From: Glutinoglossum americanum
Taxonomy: Eukaryota; Ascomycota; Geoglossomycetes; Geoglossales; Geoglossaceae
Direction: 5' to 3'
Assembly: GCA_020080175.1 (NCBI GenBank)
Contig: JAGHQL010000124.1
Location: 1-64,000, forward strand
DNA length: 64,000 nt
A program made the translations under genes and the position numbers. How positions within the stretch are numbered: position 1 is the first letter of the stretch; each line of letters opens with the position of its first letter. Shown here in pieces: positions 22,352-34,631 of the stretch. Below the pieces are notes generated by a model. That model worked only from the letters and a program-made list of their open reading frames with translations, was not told the DNA's origin and did not search any database.

Positions 22352-24689
22352 ATGTGGTTAGACCGTTTTTCTGCGCAGTCGACGCCCTCTGGCTCCCCTC
22401 CACCGCCACAGAATAGGTCATATTCTCCGGCTCCCCGTCGACCCAGTCATCTTGCACCGCTAGCACTCCCTGCTCGGCCTGGCTTTAGCCCTCGATCTTC
22501 TTCCTTGTCATTGGCTTCAAATGTATCGACATCGTCCTTGCCTGGTACCTCTCGGCCACCTAATGGCTCCACTTTGAGACAGTCGGTGACTACAAACGTA
22601 CACAACGTTACTGACCCGTTGGAGGTCCTGCAAAGGATCATAGGCGCACCGTTAAAATCCAGGGAGGTAGAGAGCCCGGGCAATCTCAGCGGCAGTCTGG
22701 ATCAGTCACAAATTGCGGGGGACATAGACTTTGGTGGCCTTAGTCTCCAAGAGTTTGTTCAACTACATAACGAACCGCCTGCCACAAAGAGCATTATACA
22801 CACATATAGCACACTATCAGTTGAGGAATGTATGTTTTCTGCTCATGCCATGTGTTCTATGCTAGTACTGTAGCTCATACTGTTGGCCAACTATAGATGA
22901 AAAGGAAAAAGACAAATTCGAGGATCTTCATCGCTCAATTCTCGTATGTTACAGCCATTGAATGGTGTTGTAGTCCCTACTGATTCGTCACTACCTCCAG
23001 GCCTGTGATGAAGTTCTGAAGTCTGTGGAAACGTACCTCACCAGTTTCCAGACTGACCTTGGGGCCGTCTCTTCTGAAATCGAAACTCTGCAATCACGGT
23101 CTGTCGCTCTAAATACGAAACTGGAGAATCGCAAGAATGTGGAAAAGCTACTGGGCCCTGCCGTTGAAGATATTAGCATATCGCCGGCTATCGTACGGAA
23201 TATATCTGAAGGCCCAATTGATGAGGCCTGGATCAAGGCTTTGGAGGACGTGGGGAATCGTTATAAGGCCGTGGAAATGAAGCTGAAAGATCAGCGCAAG
23301 ATGAAGGCCTTAGATGATATGAAGCCTCTGCTAGAAAATCTCACTAAGAAGGCATGTAGTCGTGCCCCTCTATCTAGGCGACCACTAATCAGTGATGACG
23401 ATATTCAGGCCGTTGAAAGGGCAAGAGACTATCTTGTTGCACAAATCAAGTCCCTCCGATCGCCAAACATTAATGCGCAAATCATACAGCAGCAGTCGTT
23501 TCTCAAGTACAAGGTATTGTATGTTTTCCTAACACAACATCATCCAAAGCTAGCGGAAGATATCGGCCAAGCGTATATCAACACAATGAGGTGGTACTAT
23601 CTAAACCATTTCACACGGTACTGCAAGGCACTCGAGAAAATGAAGCTCTATGCCATGGATAAGTATGATGTGCTTGGCCAGGATGAGCCACCTCGGAGAA
23701 GTAAGTGACCGTCTGACCCACAAGCATAGCCCAATTCATTTCCCTATATTTTTTTTCCCTTCCCGCCTTCGAGCTAGACAAGATATTAAGATCGTTTTAA
23801 AGGCAATCTCCTGCAAGGCACAAAGGCAACTGGGACTCCTCACGATCCTTACAATCTTGGTCGTCGAATCGAAACACTCAAGACAGCAAACCCGACGGCA
23901 CTCCCAGCTTATCTCGCCGAAGAGGACAAGTCGATTCACTACCTCGAATCCCCCTTCCGAAGCTTTAACCTTGCATTGGTTGATAATGCTTCTGCCGAAT
24001 ACTCTTTTCTGACCGAATTCTTTTCTCCGAACTCCTACCATCAGGTTTCTCGGAAGTTCAATGAGATCTTTGAACCAACATTTGCCTTAGGCCAATCGCT
24101 CACTAAGACACTCACCGAATCCACCGTGGACTGTCTCGGCGTTCTACTCTGCGTCCGTCTCAATCAGCATTTTGCGTTTGAGCTACAACGCCGAAAGGTC
24201 CCAGCAGTGGACTCCTACATCAATGGAACCAATATGCTCCTCTGGCCCCGATTCCAAATCGTCATGGATATGCACTGCGAGTCCCTCCGTCGTGTCTCCG
24301 CAGCATCGTCGAGTAGGGGAGCAGCATCGAGCCTCTTATTATCCGCCTCCAATGGCGCAAAACAATCCGCCGCTCCGCATTTCCTAACACAGAGATTTGG
24401 CCAGTTTCTACAAGGTATCCTAGCGCTGAGTAGTGAAGCTGGGGACAATGAGCCTGTCTCAAGCAGTCTAGGCAGGCTCAGGAATGATTTTGAAGCATTT
24501 TTAACAAAATTGAGCAAGAGTATTGGAGAACCTAGGAAGCGGGAAAGGTTTCTATTTAATAATTACTCGCTAGTTTTGACAATCATTGGCGTAAGTGTTC
24601 TAGCGCTTGTAGGTAGATGGTCCCTCCCTTCTGACTCTCTACAGGACACGGACGGTAAACTTGCTGAGGAGCAAAAGGAGGTGAGGTGA
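22352..24689 (+). CDS. VPS52: GARP complex subunit Vps52
   Basis: Exons 22352-22829, 22897-22943, 23001-23700 and 23803-24689. Within exon 3, nt 23352-23408 probably form a GC-AG intron: donor AAG|GCATGT, an ACTAAT branch, acceptor TTCAG; it is 57 nt with no stop. The protein is 684 aa when this is spliced, 703 aa if retained. The N-terminus is Pro/Ser-rich (MWLDRFSAQSTPSGSP, typical of filamentous fungal Vps52). It is followed by coiled coil (SSEIETLQSRSVALNTKLEN) and the Vps52/Sac2 body (NINAQIIQQQSFLKYKVLY, YNLGRRIETLKTANPTALPA). Vps52 with Vps51/53/54 tethers endosome-derived vesicles to the trans-Golgi. The last 40 residues contain an odd hydrophobic stretch that I cannot place. Confidence 0.9.
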
Positions 24690-25099
24690 CTCTGCGAAGC
24701 TAGGGCGATACATTTACTAATACAGCGTATATAGCATTTTGAACACTTGAAGCAGGCATTTTCAGATGAACGGTAATACCGTCCCTAAATTCCGTATTTG
24801 CATTCTAAACAAAGTTTGTTTATTAGCTCTTGTATATACGGTCCTATTGTGGCTTGTAGTGACAATAGGGCGCTAGGATTAGTTCTTAATCATTTAGATT
24901 TTCTATAAAGCTCTAGAATGAAGATCAGATGTCTCGATAATGTACTTGATTCAGTATTAGGCCTATGACAGGCGAACAATTCTCCGCCGTTCTGGAAGTC
25001 TTTGTTGCATAAAATCCAACAAAATCGGCTGTTTAACTTCTGCGTGACATCGCGTTTGACTTTACGCGTCAAGGCACCGGCTAAGCGCGTCATCACAAG
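24690..25099. other. Intergenic region upstream of PMS1
   Basis: 410 bp, AT-rich in its first half, between two genes on the same strand. It presumably holds the VPS52 3' UTR and the PMS1 promoter. No gene is seen. Confidence 0.4.
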
Positions 25100-28000
25100 A
25101 TGGCCACTATCAAGGCCATTGATGTCCGTTCGGTGGGTGTTTATATCCTACCCTATCACTCTAGCGAGGTTCTAATCAGTGCTAGATTCATCAAATCCAA
25201 TCCGGGCAAGTAATCGTCGACTTATGTTCGGTGGTTAAGGAGCTAGTCGAGAATAGTTTAGATGCGAGCGCTACATCCATAGGTACCCTCCGACATCTTA
25301 TCATTCATAATACCGATGACTCCTAATACCAGAGGAGCTTATGGGGCTTATGTGGGTAGATATTCGGCTCAAGGATTACGGGCTCCAAGCAGTTGAAGTT
25401 CAAGATAATGGCGATGGGATATCGCCTGACAGCTTTAAGAATGTTGGTAAGGCTCAACCCCAGAGAACAGATCATACCAGTTCCTATGCTCATTTCACCC
25501 ATATTCAGCTCTCAAGCACCATACATCGAAACTCTCTACCTATTCTGATTTAAATTCGCTCCAAACCTTTGGATTTCGCGGTGAAGCCCTCTCTTCGCTC
25601 TGTGCTCTCTCAAATGTGCATATCATCACTGCCCGCTCAGACGAAGCCCCCAAGGGCACGAGGCTAGAGTTTGAAATATCGGGAAAGCTTAAAGGGAAAT
25701 CCGTGACAGCGAGCCAGAAAGGGACGACGGTTGTTGTGGAAAGGCTCTTTGGCAATCTGCCCGTCAGGCGGAGAGAACTAGAGAAAAATGCGAAAAGGGA
25801 ATACAACAAAGTACTGGGTATTTTGAATGCATATGCCTGTATATCTACGGGTGTAAAATTTTCAGTCAGCAATCATATGGTTAAGGGGTGGGTTATCTAT
25901 CCGACAACAAGCATGTTGATCGAACTAAGAGAGTGAAGATACTGACCTTCTCTTAGGAAGAAGACGGTCGCCTTCGCCACAAAGTCTAATCTAACAACCA
26001 GAGAAAACATTGCGAACGTTTTCGGAGCTAAGACACTAACGGCCCTGGTGCCACTTGATCTGAAGTTTGAGCTTCAGCCATCCCCATCAACACAAAAGTG
26101 GAGTAATGTACCGGAAGAAGGGTCAGCACCATATCCACTCTCCTAATATCTCTATCAGTGCGCTCACAAGGAGGCTTTAGATCAAAGGAGGTCCGTATCG
26201 TTGGCCACATCTCCCGTCCTATTGTCGGCGAAGGACGACAAATGCCTGACCGACAGATGTTTTTCGTTAATTCTCGCCCATGCGGACAGCCCCAAGTTGC
26301 CAAGGCATTCAATGAAGTCTACAAGTCATACAATGTCTCACAGTCTCCGTTCATTTTCGCAGATTTGCGCCTTGATGAAAGTCCGCATGCCGCCCTCCGC
26401 CGGTAACTTGCAAGAACTAACAACTACCAGATTCATACGACGTCAATGTATCCCCCGACAAGCGTACGATCTTATTGCACGACCAGAATGCGTTGCTAGA
26501 ATCACTTAAGGTCTGCTCGGATTCGCTCTCGAGCTTAATTGACTGCTTTCCGGGAATGTTGCTGACTAAATTTAGGCTTCACTCATAGAGCTATTCGAGT
26601 CAACCGACCAGACAGTTCCACATTCTCATATCCTATCTCAGAAACTTCCTGCTTTCAAGCAACTTAGTATTAACCATCCTTCCCCAACGCTTGAAGAGAG
26701 CATTAATGAAGTTTCAACGGGCACATCAGAGGATGAAAGGGGCGATCATAATAGAGCGAACAGTCCGGCTATCTCTAGGGAATCGGAAACTACTGAGCCC
26801 AGTGGTGTCGACCTAGTTAGTTCTAACGCTACCTTAAGAGGAAATGGACGAGTTGTGAACTCAATTGGGGAGTCTGTAGATCGGGGCGTCCAAGGAAATG
26901 GGTGGTCCGCTGTTAATATGGTTTCTAAGGAGAAACTAAATCAGAACACAGATGCTCTTAGAGATATTCAAACCACAAATATAGGGTCGAACATGGAAGA
27001 GCAGGAGAGCCACGGGAACCAATGGGGGCCAAGTGAAGATAACAATCGCTTTATGGAAGCGCCGCCTGCAGTTATGCCGGTTATCGATTTCAACAGGCGA
27101 ATCTCAGAACAGCAAGAAGGAATACGACGACCACCCCTATCGGCTGGGCAAGAAAATGAACAGGACCAAATACCATCGGCAATCCTCAGCACGCCTCGCC
27201 CTCCCGCGGGGGTCATCCGATCGGCCTTTGATCGTATGCGTCCCAAGCGAGTCCCAGCGGACACCGCAACAATCACGATCGGTTCAACAACCATTACTTC
27301 CCCAATTGGAACGCCGGTTGCTAAGCGCCAAAGAATTGGAGACTCTGGGCCCGACGGGAGCAATCCTGTTGGAGTTATGAGGGTTGTCCGAAGGGATCCC
27401 AAAAGCATTAGGGTCAGTAAGGGGTTACGCTCTTTTGCTGCGCCAGGTACCCAGCTTGAACAAGGTGAAAGCGAAACAGACGAGGCGAGAAGCCTCGCAG
27501 GCGGAGAGAGTAGCGGAATAGAAGAGCTGCCTTTCGACACAGATGAACTAATGGATACTAATAAGGATGATCCCTATGTCGAGGGAGATGATCTCTTACC
27601 ATCGGTAGATAATGACCCTGCGCAGGCTGAAGACGAACACTCGATAGCTTTAGATATCGATTGCGTGGACGAAGCGGCCAAGAAGGATAGAGAAGAAGAG
27701 AAAGTCAGAAGGATGATCCAAGAGGCTGAGAAGGACGCTGCTCACTCAACACAGGACAGCATAAGGCGGGCCAGCAATTTATGCAGGACCGGGAGACCGA
27801 AGGACTCCACAACTCAACTAGTTAGAGCCGTTGGTACTTCCGTCGCTAGGATCAAACAGCAAGTCATTGCACTTAATACGGCGTTGGAGCGGTTCCGGGA
27901 GAACACACCATGGAGCGGTGAGGGCGGTACGAATAGTGCATTCGACCAGGCTTCAGATGAGGATCGTTTATCTCTCACTGTTTCCAAGGAGGACTTTGCA

Positions 28001-28753
28001 CAGATGCGTATTATCGGCCAATTTAACCTTGGCTTCATCATTGCCTGTCGCCCAGCCCAACCTTCTACATCCGTTTCACCTCACTCCCCAAGCGGGATGG
28101 AGAGGGGTGATGATGATCTCTTCATCATCGATCAGCATGCCTCTGACGAGAAATACAATTTCGAGCGCCTGCAAGCCGAAACCATAGTGCAGAATCAGCG
28201 GCTCGTGCAGCCACGCATTCTGGAGCTCCCAGCAGTTGAAGAAGAAATAGTTATCGAACACCAGCCCATACTGGTGAAAAACGGATTCCTCATCGAAGTG
28301 GATGAGAACATGCCGGTCGGCAGGCGCTGTAGGCTTGTCAGCTTGCCCATGAGCCGCGGGGTAGTGTTCGATCACAGAGATCTCGAAGAATTAATCGCAC
28401 TACTAGCCGACTCCCCGACGGCAACGATACTGAGGCCTTCGAAGGTCCGCCGCATGTTTGCTTCTCGTGCTTGCCGCTCATCCATCATGATCGGTCGCAC
28501 CCTAACACTGAAGCAGATGCAGACAGTCGTGAAGCACATGGGTGAGCTTGAGAAGCCGTGGAACTGTCCGCATGGGAGGCCGACCATGAGACATTTGATG
28601 GGGACTGGGGCTTGGGAGGGATGGGAGGAAGGAGACGGTTTGGTGGGCATGAGAGGGAGGAAGAATGGTAGAGTGGATTGGGGAGCTTATGTCGGGGGAA
28701 GGAGTGAGAAGGGTGAAGAAGGGAAAGTCTGGCCAGAAACGAGAAGACCCTAA
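25100..28753 (+). CDS. PMS1: DNA mismatch repair endonuclease Pms1 (MutL-alpha subunit; human PMS2)
   Basis: Exons 25100-25132, 25186-25282, 25360-25446, 25509-25887, 25957-26121, 26181-26380, 26431-26510, 26576-28753 (1072 aa). The N-terminal GHKL ATPase shows [16 protein letters not shown] and GFRGEAL. The S5-like domain follows ([21 protein letters not shown], then [10 protein letters not shown]). A long acidic/polar linker runs about residues 380-780. The C-terminal domain carries the endonuclease signature [12 protein letters not shown] and the zinc-site motifs ACRSSIMIG and [11 protein letters not shown], so the nickase centre is intact. With Mlh1 it nicks the error-bearing strand during mismatch repair. 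The donor and acceptor of intron 5 (26122-26180) were chosen on frame among several options. The tail past CPHGRP is longer than usual and Gly/Arg-rich. Confidence 0.95.
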
Positions 28754-29497
28754 ACCCCCTGCTAACAACCGCACCTACCCTCCTGAAAAAGATTTCTGCC
28801 CTGTTTTGGGAGTAGGATATTTTACAGCCATCAGATAGGTCTAAGTTGGACGAATAATGGATAACGAATAAATAAAACAAATTTTCTATTCACTCGGCCT
28901 CTAAAATCAGGAAAATGGACTGTCGACCGTATCACGAGGCGAGGGACTCCTACTACATAGAAACCTTAGACCACTTTTTCTTCTCCCTCTTCTACTCTTC
29001 TTACCTAGCAAGGTCATATATCCAACCTCAGCCCCATTTCCCAACGACCCCTAAACGCATACATATAAGGCCATCCACATCATCTATTCTCACTCTCCTC
29101 CTATACCGTATACGCACATGCGAATGAGCCCACAATCATATTTTTCTCTTTCTCCAAAATAGAAAACAGAAAAACTAACCAGTAGCTAGATGCAACACTC
29201 GCGCCAGTCAGCACATACGGTACATTGAGAAGGAAAACGAGGGGAAAATAGAAACATAAAAATAGAAATTGCGGCGACATATCCCCATCCTATCACATCC
29301 TTGAAAGTCCGCAATTGTTTCTCTCAAGCTAGAATGACCCAAAAAATTCCATACAACTTCCCATAAAATCCTTCAGTCATATATATTTCCTGTCTCCACA
29401 AAAGGTGGAGGTCCCCCACATTACCCAAGCAGACTTTCCAGCGACCAAACCCGACGAAAGGAGGCGGGCCCAAAGCCCTTCCAATCTCCCTGCACGA
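28754..29497. other. Convergent intergenic region
   Basis: 744 bp of AT-rich sequence between the 3' ends of PMS1 and the membrane-protein gene. No gene is supported; it probably holds both 3' UTRs. Confidence 0.4.
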
Positions 29498-31194
29498 TTA
29501 CACATCCTTCCCGCTCCCCCTTCTCCACCTTAGCCATCCTCCACTCCTATCTCCACCAGCCCTCCCCTCCTCCGCAACCTTCCCACTAACCTCCCTCCTC
29601 CTAGTCCCCCCCCTCACCTCCTCAAACTCTGCTCCAGTATTACTCACTGCCCTCACAGGGGCCTCGGGCGGTAAATCAATATACGTCCCCATGACCGGAG
29701 GTCCTTTCTTAGGCGTAGCAGCTGGTTTCAGCTCACCGTAATAGCGCTTGGAGCTTCTGTTCGCGGAGCTTTGGGCTAGGATGGCGTCGGGTCTGTTGTT
29801 ATCCTCGCCTGGCCCGTTAAGTGGGGGAGGAGTTGGGGGGTGGGATTCTAGGGGGTTTGGGAGGGGGGCGTAGGCGTGTTTGCGGGGGGAGATAAGGTTA
29901 CGAGATGTCGGTGGTTCCTGGGGTAGGTAAGACTCGCCGGGCGAGGGGTCAGTGAAGTCCTCAATGGAAGAGTCGGTACGGGCGTGGTTCTCGTTGGTCC
30001 CTGGGGCGGCGTGGTGCAGGTAGGTGAACCAGCTGTCGTTTGCGAGTGAACCGTGAAAATTAGATTGGCGGTCGGGCGAGAGTGAGGCGTAGGAGGAGCG
30101 GTTGGAGGCTGTTTTGCGGGTTGGCGAGGCGCGGGAGAGTGAGGCGCGCGAGGCTCTGGTTGGAGAACCGCTCTGGGATGGAAGATCTGCTCGTGAGTTG
30201 CGGTTGCTAGAGCGGGGAGTGGTTGATTTGGAATTTACACTGTCAGTGGAGTTCATGCGGGTGTGCATGAAAGGGATTGTTAAGGGGGGAAGAACTGGGG
30301 GGTCGCCAAGGCGGGAGGAGCGATTCTCGTCGGTGGGATAGTAAAAACTGGAGGCCTGGCTCATATGCTTTTCTGAAGTAGTGGAGACTGACGAGTTCTT
30401 TTTCTTGTGTCGTGATGTAAGGTTGTCTTCCAGGGGGTTCATATCTGGTGGAAGCTTGGCGATCTTACGGTAGATGACGGCGAGGTAGATAGACAACAGG
30501 AAAGATGTGAAATGAAAACCACTGTTCACACAGGAAGTGAGGAAGGTCGCGAAAATGATAGTTTTGTTGGCAGCCGGGTCGTTGAAAACGGTAGTCCAAC
30601 GCATATGCTCTTTCTGGGCGTGACTGAGCAGAGCAGCAAAAACGTAGAAAGGGATTAGACTTGCGTCGGCAGCGGCGGAGAAGAGCATGTAACTAGCAGT
30701 AGATGCCGGTGTACGGCCCGCCGCTCGCCGGACTAGGTGATATATCGAGTATGTGGTGTGCATAATAGCTGCTCCAGGCTATACATCCAGGGGGACATCC
30801 ATCAGAGGCTGGCCGACTGAGCAATTGGTAGAACACTTACGGGAACCCTCAATAGCCACCCCGTAGAATCATCAGTTCCCCGAATACAAATTACATTGAC
30901 CATCAACGCCAGCGCGCCCATCAGCTGACAGCACCTCAAAAGCAGTACTGTCATTCTTGCCCATTTGATCTTTGTCTTCGTGCGAGGGTTCATCGGCTTT
31001 GCATTGCGTTTGCCATATGGAAGGATCAAGTAGCTATCCGGATGGGTATTAAAATTCACAAGAGGCCCCTCCTGCTTCCTCTTTGGTTTTGGTGGTGTGA
31101 GTGACTCCAGCGTGACGGACTTGGGGTTGAAGCTTTTGTAGGGGTCATTGAATTTGGCCGGTGGATCATAGAGAAAGGGCGGCTCGACGCCCAT
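29498..31194 (-). CDS. Fungal multi-pass membrane protein of unknown function
   Basis: Exons on the minus strand 31194-30841 and 30778-29498 give 544 aa. I recognise no named family. The N-terminal 85 residues are polar and basic. Four hydrophobic segments follow: around MTVLLLRCCQLMGALALMV, YSIYHLVRR/ASYMLFSAAADASLIPFYVF, and TFLTSCVNSGFHFTSFLLSI. This spacing recalls MARVEL-like four-helix proteins. The C-terminal 250 residues are a cytosolic, disordered Ser/Pro/Arg-rich tail that could be heavily phosphorylated. Such a layout is seen in conserved hypothetical proteins of filamentous fungi. Divergent from ARH1 with 252 bp between starts. Confidence 0.75.
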
Positions 31195-31446
31195 TGCTCT
31201 CTCTTTTTCCCTTACTCTTTTCCCTTTGGGAATGCGGATGGATAGGTATACGGGGAATGTTCAATTATCTCGATTATGGTGTGATGTGGAATGTATTGTG
31301 GTGGGAGAGCAGTAGGATAGGGAGAGTGGTCGACAGTGGGAGACGGTATTTTCTTGGCAATGTCGGCAAACAATGATTATTGCCACAGCAACCAACACCA
31401 AACGTAACCACCACTTTGCAATAGAATATCCATCGCCCCCTCCTCC

Positions 31447-33209
31447 ATGACGGTGTCTATCCCATACATCTGCAACAGGTGCACTTCTACCTTAAAGAGG
31501 GTTAGATTTCAGCGGCCTAAAAAATACGAGAAAGTCCCCGTGTCATCTCGAAGACAATTCGGCAGCAGTCATGTATCATCCAGCGACACCAGCCAGCGAC
31601 AATTTCGCATGGCCGTCATTGGGTCCGGTCCCGCTGGATTCTACACCGCATACCGGGTCATGTCAAAAATCGAGAATGCCGTAGTTGACATGTACGAGCA
31701 ATTGCCCGTGCCATATGGCTTGGTGCGCTTTGGGGTTGCTCCGGATCATCCGGAAGTGAAGGTACATCCACTATTGATATGGACAGCGGCTTCGTCGAGT
31801 CTCTAGCATTGAAACAAGACCATACAATTTACCACAAATCACTGATCAGCTCAACCCCCCTCTAGAACTGCCAGGATAAATTCGCCGAAGTCGCCTCCTC
31901 CCCCCGCTTCAACTTCATCGGCAACATCACTATCGGAACCTCCATCCCTCTCTCATCTCTGAAACCACACTACGATTGCCTCCTCTTCGCCCACGGCGCC
32001 TCCAAAGACCGCCGCCTAAACATCCCCGGCGAAACAGATCTCAATGGCATACACTCTGCGCGCGCCTTCGTCGGCTGGTACAACGGCCTTCCAGAGTATC
32101 GCGACCTGATGCCAGAGTTGGAGGCTGGGGAGGAAGCTGTGGTTATTGGGCAGGGAAATGTCGCGATGGATGTTGCGAGGATATTACTCACGGACGTGGA
32201 CAAGCTGAGGAAGACAGATATTACGGAGTACGCACTTGAGACGCTGGCGAGGAGTAGAGTAAGGAGGGTGCATGTTGTCGGGCGGAGGGGGCCACTACAG
32301 GTATTTGCTATTAGCGAATGGCCTTTTCTGAATACATGACTCAGTTCAGCATAGGCAGCTTTCACCATCAAAGAACTTCGCGAACTCATGAACCTCCCAT
32401 CCGTCGCTTTCGACCCTCCAGTCCCGCCTTCATTCCTCCCGCCAGATTTCTCCATCCTCCCACGCGCGCCAAAGCGTCTAATGCAAGTCCTCCAAAAAGG
32501 CTCTTCCACACATATCTCGACGACCGCCAAATCCTGGTCCCTCGACTTTCTCCTCGCCCCGACCCGCTTCCTCGCCTCTCCCGAAAACCCAGCCCATCTC
32601 TCCGCCATAGAATTTTCCAAAAACCGACTAGACGGGGCTAGCCCCTTTAACCCTAACCCCTCAGCTCGAGCGATTCCACTGGATCCCCCTGAGACGGTCT
32701 CTCTCCCAGCTAGCGTAGCGTTCCGCTCTATCGGCTACATCAGCACCCCCCTCCCAGGCCTTTCTGACCTCAACATCCCCTTCGATGTCTCCCGTGGCCT
32801 TATTCCTAACCAATCCGGCCGTGTTCTGAGTCCTACAAACGCACTATCTCTACAGACAGCCACTCACGTCCCGGGCATCTACTGCGCTGGGTGGGTAGCG
32901 CGTGGGCCGACGGGCGTTATCGCTAGTACGATGAACGATGCGTTTGTGACTGCGGATTTGATAGCGCAGGACTGGGAGGGGAAAGCTATGTTCTTGAATG
33001 GGAGCGCTGGTCGTAGTGGTAGCACGGGCTTGGGGTGGGAAGGCGTGAGGGCAGAGGTAGGGGCTAAAACTGACGGCAAAGGGAGTAGGGTCGATTGGGA
33101 GGAATGGGGGAAGATAGACCGGGCGGAGTCGGAGAGAGGAAGGGGGATGGGGAAGAGGAGAGAGAAGTTTGGGAGGGTGGAGGAGATGCTGAGTGTTTTA
33201 GGGAGGTAG
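31447..33209 (+). CDS. ARH1: Mitochondrial NADPH-adrenodoxin oxidoreductase Arh1
   Basis: Exons 31447-31761, 31866-32300, 32355-33209 (534 aa). The N-terminus is an Arg-rich presequence of about 50 residues. The FAD-binding Rossmann motif is GSGPAGFYTAYRVM, followed by YGLVRFGVAPDHPEVK. The NADPH-binding motif is GQGNVAMDVARIL. The C-terminal FAD region YCAGWVARGPTGVIAS is typical of the family. Arh1 passes electrons from NADPH to the ferredoxin Yah1 in the matrix for Fe-S cluster assembly, heme A and coenzyme Q synthesis. The last ~60 residues are Gly/Arg/Glu-rich and longer than in yeast. Confidence 0.95.
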
Positions 33210-33835
33210 CTAATCGCCTTTGGTGTGTGTGGATATGTAAGATAGTGTATTATGTCAAGGGGTATATATATATTCTCGATTGACATCATCCCTGACTGCA
33301 ATGTACGCGCGGGTGACCCATGGTATGTCGCCGAAAACCCGCCTCAGGGGCTTTTGGCAACATATCATGGCAACAGATGGCGTTACTAACAGATAGAAGC
33401 ATTGACAATTCTCCGTGTTAAATAAATAAAACGTTATGTTTACTCTAGATGCTAACAGAACCCACGGAGATGGTAAATTCTTTTGCATGTCTAAAGACCT
33501 CAAAAAAAGTTCTAACTTTCTATTATTATTTTTTTCTTCTTCAATGGATATAATGCACGGCAATCGAGAGTTGGTCCCGAGGGTGGCCCTTATACCCCGT
33601 GTATGTATGTATATATATATGTATGTGCGCGCACACATACCCGCCACCTCCCCTCCACGGTCATATTACATTACGCATTCCACATGAAGAGGCACCAACA
33701 CCACGAGCCCTGCTCAACCTCCACCCCCAACAATCCTCTTTACTCGCTCCAGCAACACCACGNNNNNNNNNNCCCTGCTCAACCTCCACCCCCAACAATC
33801 CTCTTTACTCGCTCCAGCAACACCACGAGCCCTGC
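33210..33835. other. Convergent intergenic region with microsatellite and repeat
   Basis: 626 bp between ARH1 and the FYV7-like gene. It holds an AT-rich part, a (TATG/TA)n plus GCGCAC microsatellite at about 33600-33640, and two of the three 57-bp repeat copies with the N gap (see separate entries). Confidence 0.5.
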
Positions 33836-33883
33836 TCAACCTCCACCCCCAACAATCCTCTTTACTCGCTCCAGCAACACCAC
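33705..33883. repeat. 57-bp tandem repeat, three visible copies, interrupted by an assembly gap
   Basis: Copies at 33705-33761, about 33773-33826 (its first bases fall in the N run) and 33827-33883 are identical where visible. The 57-bp unit is a multiple of three. The rightmost copy encodes, on the minus strand, the last codons and the stop of the FYV7-like gene; the other copies lie beyond the stop. A degenerate end of one more copy may precede 33705. Confidence 0.9.
33763..33772. other. Assembly gap (10 N)
   Basis: Ten N inside the 57-bp tandem repeat. A short read assembly would break here, so the number of copies is unknown and the gap length is probably nominal. Confidence 0.95.
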
Positions 33884-34631
33884 GCTCTCCCTCCCTAGCT
33901 TCCGCGCCCCGCCAGGCCCCCGCGCCTTCGCCATGATCCTCCTGGCGCGCTCCCGGTCGGCGGATTTGGCGTCTCGCTGGGCGGCTGCGAGGGCGCGTTC
34001 GCGGTGGGTGGCTTGGGCGATTGCGGATTCTTTCGTGAAGGGTGGGGGTTTTCTGTGGTGGTTTGGGTGTGGGGTTTTTGACGGGGAGGGGTTGTGGGTT
34101 GACGGTGCTTGTCGGGGTGGGCGGTGGAGGTTTGTGGTGGAAGGAGGCTCTTCTTTCTCTTTTTTCGCGTCTCCGGCTTCGGCTTGGTGGGGTGGTGGTG
34201 GTGGTGGTGGTGGTGGTGGTGGTGGTGGTGGTGGTGGATGGTCTGCGTTGTTGTCGTGGAGTTCGAGTTCGCGGGCTTTGAGTTTGGCGTAGGATTTCTT
34301 GACCTTGGCTTTGTGAATGAGGGTTTTTTTTATCTTCTGGACTAGATTCGTGGTGTTCTGTTAGCCTTTCGTCTTTTGAAAGTACATAATTGATTATATT
34401 TTTCCTTTCTGCTTTCCTTTCTTCCGTCGTCGCCATCTCTTTTCTTTCGTTCGTGTCTTGCTGTGGTTGGCGGCGGGGTGAGGCCTCTTTTGCCATCTTA
34501 CCTTTTCGTCGATATGTGCCGTCTGGGAGATTGGCCGGGCCGACAGAGAAGCCTTTTTTCTGTCTCTTGCCCTCTCCACCTTCGCGTCTCTCTCCCGTAG
34601 ATTCTTCTTCAAGTGCCCGCTTCTTTGCCAT
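33836..34631 (-). CDS. FYV7: rRNA-processing protein, FYV7/TAP26-like
   Basis: Exons on the minus strand 34631-34502 and 34341-33836 (636 nt, 211 aa). The core, NLPDGTYRRKVQKIKKTLIH followed by KAKVKKSYAKLKARELEL, and the end KLGRESVVLLERVKRIVGG, are the conserved ends of the rRNA-processing (Fyv7/TAP26) family. Yeast Fyv7 works in early 18S rRNA maturation in the nucleolus. Between them lies a proline run of about 15 codons encoded by (CCA)n, then a Lys/Pro-rich low-complexity region. The stop TGA (33836-33838) falls within the rightmost 57-bp repeat. The 160-nt intron has a strong GTAAG donor. Confidence 0.8.
34191..34237. repeat. (GGT)n / (CCA)n microsatellite encoding a proline run
   Basis: About 15 triplets in the coding part of the FYV7-like gene. 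On the minus strand and in frame they read as proline. Confidence 0.9.
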
